From the NCBI GenBank assembly GCA_903911925.1, contig CAIWFH010000130.1, positions 1 through 38,790 of the forward strand: a stretch of 38,790 nucleotides of DNA, in the 5' to 3' direction. Positions 32,251-38,790 of the stretch are shown piece by piece. The notes beneath the pieces were generated by a model. That model ran no database searches. It had not been told where the DNA came from and saw only the letters and a program-made list of their open reading frames with translations. Position numbers and translations under genes: made by a program. Source of the stretch: an uncultured Acidobacteriaceae bacterium (GTDB taxonomy: Bacteria; Acidobacteriota; Terriglobia; Terriglobales; Acidobacteriaceae). Position 1 is the first letter of the stretch. Every line of letters starts with the position of its first letter.

Positions 32251-32261
32251 GTATCCTTGAC
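32246..32261. promoter_or_regulatory. Perfect palindromic operator over the -35 box
   Basis: GTCAAG-TATC-CTTGAC, a perfect 6-base inverted repeat with a 4-base spacer, overlaps the -35 TTGACA of the minus-strand promoter. The position suits repression by the XRE protein encoded at the operon end. Confidence 0.6.
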
Positions 32262-32333
32262 TACCTTTCTTTTATTTCTTCAGCAACCAGCCCCTCGCTG
32301 GTGTGCCGCGCCGAATGCAATAGACTCAATCTC

Positions 32334-33434
32334 GTGGGCTTTCAAGACTTTCTCGGCAACACGCCAACCGTTACCCGCCTCCGCGAGAGCGTTCGCAGCG
32401 GCCACTTTCCGCAGTCGCTCATCTTGTCTGGGCCGCGTGGTGCGGGCAAATACACGCTGGCCCTGATGCTGGCCAAGGCCGTCAACTGCCAAAATCCAAC
32501 CGAATCGGACGGTCTGCCCGACTTTTGCGGCACCTGCCCCAACTGCACCCGCATCGGCGATGCCGCCGACCTTGAAGCCCTGGTGGCCGAGGCGGTGGCG
32601 GCCCGCGAAGACATGCGCGACACAGACAAGCGCGAAACCCGCATCCTCATCCAGACCCACCCGGATGTCCTCATCGTTCCGCCCGATCCCCCGCAATTGC
32701 TTATCAAGATCGGCCAGGTGCGGCAGGTCATCCACGTCGCGTGGTATCGCCCCCCGGTCGAAGCAAAGCGCTCATTTTCCATCTTCACTTCGTCGGCATT
32801 CATGAAAGAAGCGGCAAACAGCCTGCTCAAAATTCTCGAAGAGCCACCGGAGTATGCCTCGCTGATTCTGCTCACCGAGAATCCGCAGGAATTGCTCCCC
32901 ACCATCCGCTCCCGCGCCGTGATACACCGGCTTGGCGCTCTGCCTGTCTCTGATCTGGAGCCTCTGCTTGCTATTCGCCGGCCCGAACTGAATGCCAAAG
33001 ACCGGGCCCTGGCAGCGCGTCTGTCGGAGGGCGCCGTGGGGCGCGCGCTTACCATCGACCTCGGTGTCTACCTCGCCAGCCGCCAGGACGCGCTGATCCT
33101 GCTGCGAACCGCGCTGCGCGAACCGGATTACTCGCTGCTCTTTCATGCTACTGAGAGCTACCGTGCCGGCGCCGACGGCCAGGAGAAGACAATCAATCTG
33201 CTGCGCGCCATGGGCAGCCTGATTGAAGATTTGCTTTTGATGGTGGCCGGCACGCCACAACTCATCCGCAACCTCGACCTCGCCGCCGAACTCGACCGCC
33301 TCGCCCAGGGCATCACCGTGGATTGGATTGACGGCGCTGCGCGCGCCCTCGTCCAGGTGGAGCAGGGAATGCGCCGTAATCTGCTTCGCTCTCTCTCGCT
33401 TGACGCCATGGCCGTCAGCCTCGACCGCAACTAG
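32334..33434 (+). CDS. holB: DNA polymerase III delta-prime subunit-type clamp-loader protein
   Basis: Part of the clamp loader that places the sliding clamp on DNA. The 366 residues from GTG 32334 (GFQDFLGNTPTVTRLRESV) hold a P-loop-like GPRGAGKYTLAL, a zinc module CGTCPNC, the SRC-like region VEAKRSFSIFTSS and KEAANSLLKILEEPPEYASL, then LTENPQELLPTIRSRAVIHR. The zinc module between the P-loop and the LLKILEEPP motif is the usual delta-prime/gamma arrangement. A frame open from 32244 is not used: it would run into the divergent operator and lacks similarity. No strong ribosome site is seen. Confidence 0.85.
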   Translation: MGFQDFLGNTPTVTRLRESVRSGHFPQSLILSGPRGAGKYTLALMLAKAVNCQNPTESDGLPDFCGTCPNCTRIGDAADLEALVAEAVAAREDMRDTDKRETRILIQTHPDVLIVPPDPPQLLIKIGQVRQVIHVAWYRPPVEAKRSFSIFTSSAFMKEAANSLLKILEEPPEYASLILLTENPQELLPTIRSRAVIHRLGALPVSDLEPLLAIRRPELNAKDRALAARLSEGAVGRALTIDLGVYLASRQDALILLRTALREPDYSLLFHATESYRAGADGQEKTINLLRAMGSLIEDLLLMVAGTPQLIRNLDLAAELDRLAQGITVDWIDGAARALVQVEQGMRRNLLRSLSLDAMAVSLDRN

Positions 33435-33582
33435 ACATCCGCAACAAAAAGCAACCCGCGCTTTCCCCCGGGCATCCTTTCGTGTATAAGCAATCCAAGC
33501 CACTGATCAGAATTTGAGAGGCGTTTCATAAGCCTCGCAGCTTTGTATCCGGCCTTTATGAGCTACAGGAAGGACCGCACTT

Positions 33583-33933
33583 ATGGCCACGCGAGCAGGT
33601 TTGAATTCAAAAGGGAACAACGGAACCGCTGGCGGCAGCACTCCTTCCGCTCCGCCGCCGCCGGCCAAGAAGCACTGGGTCGCCCCGCAAGGGATCCGCC
33701 TCACGGCCCACACGGCAGAAGAAGACAGCGCTGCCCGGCAGGCTGAACTCTTCTACCTGCAAAAGCAGATTCAGTCGCAAACGCCCATGGTCATTGTGCT
33801 TGAGGATGGCGAGAAGATTGAAGGCTGCATTGAGTGGTACGACCGCCAGTCTCTCAAGGTGCGCGGCAACGGCAGAACCCTGGTCTACAAGCCCGCCATC
33901 AAGTACATGTACAAGCTGGGCGAAGCGGAATAG
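33583..33933 (+). CDS. hfq: Divergent Hfq-like RNA chaperone with N-terminal extension
   Basis: 116 residues. The first 35 are Gly/Ser/Pro-rich and probably disordered. The rest has the Sm-like fold: LFYLQKQIQSQTPMVIVLED, GEKIEGCIEWYDRQSLKV, then LVYKPAIKYMYKL. The last segment corresponds to the Hfq Sm2 signature YKHAI, but with Pro in place of His. Hfq hexamers bind small RNAs and mRNA; the changed residue lies in the uridine-binding pore of classical Hfq, so the RNA preference may differ. The ATG follows GGAAGG at good distance. It is 148 bp downstream of holB. Confidence 0.75.
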   Translation: MATRAGLNSKGNNGTAGGSTPSAPPPPAKKHWVAPQGIRLTAHTAEEDSAARQAELFYLQKQIQSQTPMVIVLEDGEKIEGCIEWYDRQSLKVRGNGRTLVYKPAIKYMYKLGEAE

Positions 33934-33982
33934 AACTGGTTGCAAACCGGCTTTGTTTAAGCAGCAAGTCCTGGGCGGGAGT

Positions 33983-35038
33983 TCATTTTTCAGCAGACCT
34001 TGAAGCTTTCCGTAGCCGGTCAGCGATAGCCGCGCCAATGCCTTCGGTCGGCGGCAATGGGCACAAAATCACCGTGCAGCCCTCCGCGTCCAGAGCCCGC
34101 AGCCCCGCGTAAAGATCCCGCGCCATCTCGTCGGGAGCCAGCCAGCTTCCCCACGGAAACACCACCGCTGCCGCGCCGGGCGCAGAAATTCCCGCAGGCA
34201 GCATCATCCCCAGCCGTTCGCCCGCATGGCGCGCAGCGGCCTCTGCCAACCGTTGCGCCAGGTTGCCGAACTCGCCTTCTACCAGCACCAGCCGGGCATT
34301 GGGCGCATAGTGCCGTAGCCCCACACCCGGAGAGGGCATGGCTTCTCTCGGCTGGTCAACCAACGGCGCGCTCAGCCTGAAGGACTCCACCTCTCCCACG
34401 GCATTGCGAATCTGCAGCGCGGTGATTGCCCCCGGCCGGTAAATCACCATTGGGCTCTGGCAGGGATCGAGCACCGTCGACTCCAGACCGTGTTCAGCCG
34501 GGCCTGCATCCAGCACTGCGTCAATGCGGCCGTCGAGATCCTCAAGTACATGGGCGGCGGTGGTGGGGCTGGTGTGGCCAAACGTATTGGCGCTCGGCGC
34601 CGCCACCGGAACACCCGCCTGGTAAATCAATTCGAAAGCCACCGGATGCGCCGGCATGCGCACGCCGACCAGAGGACGTCCTGCTGTCACTGCGTCCGGC
34701 ACGGCGGCGCTCCGCGGCAGCAGCAGCGTCAGAGGCCCCGGCCAAAAGGCGGCCATCAGCTTCCGCGCCGCTTCAGGCACATCCGTCACCAGCCCGTCCA
34801 GCATTTTTCTGTCGGCGATGTGCACAATCACCGGATCCCATGCCGGCCGCTGCTTGGCGGCAAAGATGCGCGCCACCGCGGCAGCGTCCAGCGCGTTGGC
34901 GCCCAGCCCGTATACCGTCTCTGTAGGCAGCGCCACAAGCCCGCCGGTGCGCAAAATCTCCGCCGCCTGCCCAATCGCCTGTTGTGCGTGCGCGGTCTCA
35001 AGATGCATGGGATCAACGGCCAGCCGTAGCGTCTTCAC
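33983..35038 (-). CDS. Sua5/YrdC threonylcarbamoyl-AMP synthase
   Basis: Makes threonylcarbamoyl-AMP for the t6A modification of tRNAs reading ANN codons. The 351 residues contain the YrdC domain (GGLVALPTETVYGLGANALD, FWPGPLTLLLPRSA, PSANTFGHTSPT, STVLDPCQSPMVIYRPGAIT) and a C-terminal Sua5 domain (about 225-351), so it is the longer Sua5 type. It is divergent from the CYTH gene; the shared promoter region is about 60 bp. Confidence 0.93.
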   Translation of the reverse strand: MKTLRLAVDPMHLETAHAQQAIGQAAEILRTGGLVALPTETVYGLGANALDAAAVARIFAAKQRPAWDPVIVHIADRKMLDGLVTDVPEAARKLMAAFWPGPLTLLLPRSAAVPDAVTAGRPLVGVRMPAHPVAFELIYQAGVPVAAPSANTFGHTSPTTAAHVLEDLDGRIDAVLDAGPAEHGLESTVLDPCQSPMVIYRPGAITALQIRNAVGEVESFRLSAPLVDQPREAMPSPGVGLRHYAPNARLVLVEGEFGNLAQRLAEAAARHAGERLGMMLPAGISAPGAAAVVFPWGSWLAPDEMARDLYAGLRALDAEGCTVILCPLPPTEGIGAAIADRLRKASRSAEK

Positions 35039-35097
35039 ATCCTCATTGTCGCCCTTTCAATGGGATGGCGCCACCTGCCGTATACTTTGGGCTTAGC

Positions 35098-35685
35098 ATG
35101 CCCATCGAAACCGAAATCAAGTTCAAGGTGGATGACCTCGCTGGCCTCGCCCAGCGTCTCCAGGCCGCCGGCTTCGCCCTCCACACTCCCCGCGCCTTCG
35201 AGAGCAACGTCCTTTACGACACGCCAGACCGCCGCCTGCGCGCCCGCACAGAGATTCTGCGCATTCGCAGCTACGCCGGCCGCTGGACTGTGACCCACAA
35301 GTGCCTCCCTAAGTCCGGCCCCGGAGAAGACACCCACAAGCACCGCATCGAGACCGAGACCGAAGTGGCAGACGGCGCCGCCCTTGCCCAGGTCTTTCTT
35401 TCCATCGGCCTGGTCGCCGCCTTCCGCTATGAGAAGTGGCGCACGGAGTGGACAGACGGCCAAGGCCACTGCGTCGTCGATGAAACCCCCATCGGCAACT
35501 ACGCCGAACTGGAAGGCTCCGCCGAGTGGATTGACTTGGCCGCCGCCCGCCTTGGCGTCGAACCCGCAAAATACATTACGCTCAGCTACGGCCGCCTCTT
35601 CGATCTCTGGCGCGAGGTGCACCATTCCGCCGCCGAGGACCTCACGTTCGCCGCCGTCGCCGACCCTTCTGGGCCGAAATTCTAG
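35098..35685 (+). CDS. CYTH-domain protein (CyaB/triphosphate tunnel type)
   Basis: 195 residues. It begins MPIETEIKFKVDDLAGLAQR with the ExExK motif of CYTH proteins, followed by ESNVLYDTPDRRLRARTEIL with the conserved basic residues of the tunnel, RWTVTHKCLPKSG, HKHRIETETEV and VVDETPIGNYAELEGSAEW. Members bind triphosphates with two metal ions: class IV adenylate cyclases, thiamine triphosphatases or polyphosphatases. The exact reaction cannot be told. The start is a weak-site ATG at 35098; a longer frame from 34984 overlaps the Sua5 gene and is rejected. Confidence 0.88.
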   Translation: MPIETEIKFKVDDLAGLAQRLQAAGFALHTPRAFESNVLYDTPDRRLRARTEILRIRSYAGRWTVTHKCLPKSGPGEDTHKHRIETETEVADGAALAQVFLSIGLVAAFRYEKWRTEWTDGQGHCVVDETPIGNYAELEGSAEWIDLAAARLGVEPAKYITLSYGRLFDLWREVHHSAAEDLTFAAVADPSGPKF

Positions 35686-35793
35686 CAACCCGGCAGATTC
35701 TTTGGTAATCGGATTTTTAGAATGCACTAACGAGTCCCATCCTCCCCGCCGATAAATGGACTATCCAGAAAATAACTATCCGAGGAGGGGCCA

Positions 35794-36159
35794 ATGCGTG
35801 AGAAACCCAATTGTCCAGGTATGTTCGCAGCCCGGCAGGGAACTGCGAGAATTCTTCAACTTGCAACACTGGCGTTGATGACGACGCTTGCCGTCTCCGC
35901 CAGCGCGGCCGATGCGCGCTCCGTGCAATCGCGCGTTGCGCCAACCTACCCTGAGATCGCCAAGCGATTGAAGATCGCCGGCACGGTGCGCCTTGAGGTC
36001 ACAGTCGACCCAAGCGGCAAGGTCACCGACGTAAAATCTGTCAGCGGCAATCACATGCTTACCCCTGCTGCGGAAGAGGCAGTCCGCCGCTGGAAGTTCG
36101 TACCTGGCACAGGCATCGCAACCGTTCCAGTTGATATCAACTTCTCAGCGGACAACTAG
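35794..36159 (+). CDS. Periplasmic TonB C-terminal-domain protein
   Basis: 121 residues with a strong GAGGAGGGG ribosome site. A hydrophobic stretch (LQLATLALMTTLAVSASAA) looks like a signal peptide after a long, basic n-region. The TonB C-terminal fold follows: VAPTYPEIAKRLKIAGTVRL, EVTVDPSGKVTDVKSVSG, AAEEAVRRWKFVPGTG. Free TonB-box-like domains of this kind are common in Acidobacteriota; without a transmembrane anchor and Pro-rich linker it cannot be a full energy transducer. A terminator follows. Confidence 0.85.
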   Translation: MREKPNCPGMFAARQGTARILQLATLALMTTLAVSASAADARSVQSRVAPTYPEIAKRLKIAGTVRLEVTVDPSGKVTDVKSVSGNHMLTPAAEEAVRRWKFVPGTGIATVPVDINFSADN

Positions 36160-36179
36160 CGAAAGATCGCCGTCCAAAC

Positions 36180-36214
36180 GCAGCAAGGGGCGGGAAATTC
36201 CCGCCCCTTGCTGC
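36180..36214. terminator. Bidirectional terminator between the TonB-domain gene and secA
   Basis: A perfect 15-bp stem GCAGCAAGGGGCGGG/CCCGCCCCTTGCTGC with an AAATT loop lies between two convergent genes. Confidence 0.9.
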
Positions 36215-36230
36215 ATTCATTGTGCTGTTG

Positions 36231-38790
<2,560 letters not shown>

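Overview
The window is about 60 percent GC and is probably from an Acidobacteriota chromosome (Terriglobia-like). This placement is inference from protein style: two adjacent DUF507 proteins, paired YXWGXW-repeat secreted proteins, a divergent Hfq and several small proteins of a kind I associate with that phylum. There is one tRNA gene and no rRNA or CRISPR array. Housekeeping genes (tmk, recJ, threonine synthase, holB, hfq, Sua5, secA) share the window with an accessory left half.

Layout. 1-1940: tRNA-Glu(CTC) followed by gene debris (integrase start, half a receiver domain, half a PAS domain). 1941-13027: one co-directional chemosensory cluster, largely with 4-bp overlaps or very short gaps: soluble MCP with two signalling units, triple-CheW protein, CheB, HEAT-repeat protein, CheR, CheY, CheA, an 80-residue orphan, a second CheY, and a membrane MCP without a periplasmic domain. 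13076-15233: debris again (PAS start, histidine kinase split by an in-frame TAG, tail of an M16 peptidase). 15230-16636: an M16 protein without the zinc motif. 16658-18804: a nitrosative/redox-stress-like group (RIC/YtfE-type di-iron protein, Crp/Fnr regulator, divergent hemerythrin protein) with a shared palindrome in both promoter regions. 18814-20682: desaturase and thymidylate kinase. 20821-24659: a probable outer-membrane barrel and two paralogous YXWGXW proteins, each followed by a strong terminator hairpin. 24668-28118: recJ with an unknown upstream partner, a divergent [2Fe-2S] thioredoxin-like ferredoxin and the DUF507 pair. 28309-29499: threonine synthase, followed by a 112-bp MITE-like inverted repeat. 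29664-32191: small exported or cytoplasmic proteins and a duplicated four-TM protein operon ending in a small XRE repressor. 32334-38790: holB, hfq-like, Sua5/YrdC, CYTH protein, TonB-domain protein, and secA, which runs off the right edge.

How it works together. The che cluster holds a full adaptation (CheR/CheB) and kinase (CheA/CheY) set but no flagellar or pilus genes, CheD, CheC or CheZ, so its output cannot be read here. Broken sensory genes lie on both sides. The left PAS fragment carries a PAS C-terminal half and the right one a PAS N-terminal half, the order expected if the cluster entered by recombination within a PAS gene. The most promising little-described items are the XRE/four-TM operon with a perfect operator over its -35 box, the Crp/Fnr palindromes, the double-unit MCP with triple CheW, and the MITE-like element after threonine synthase.
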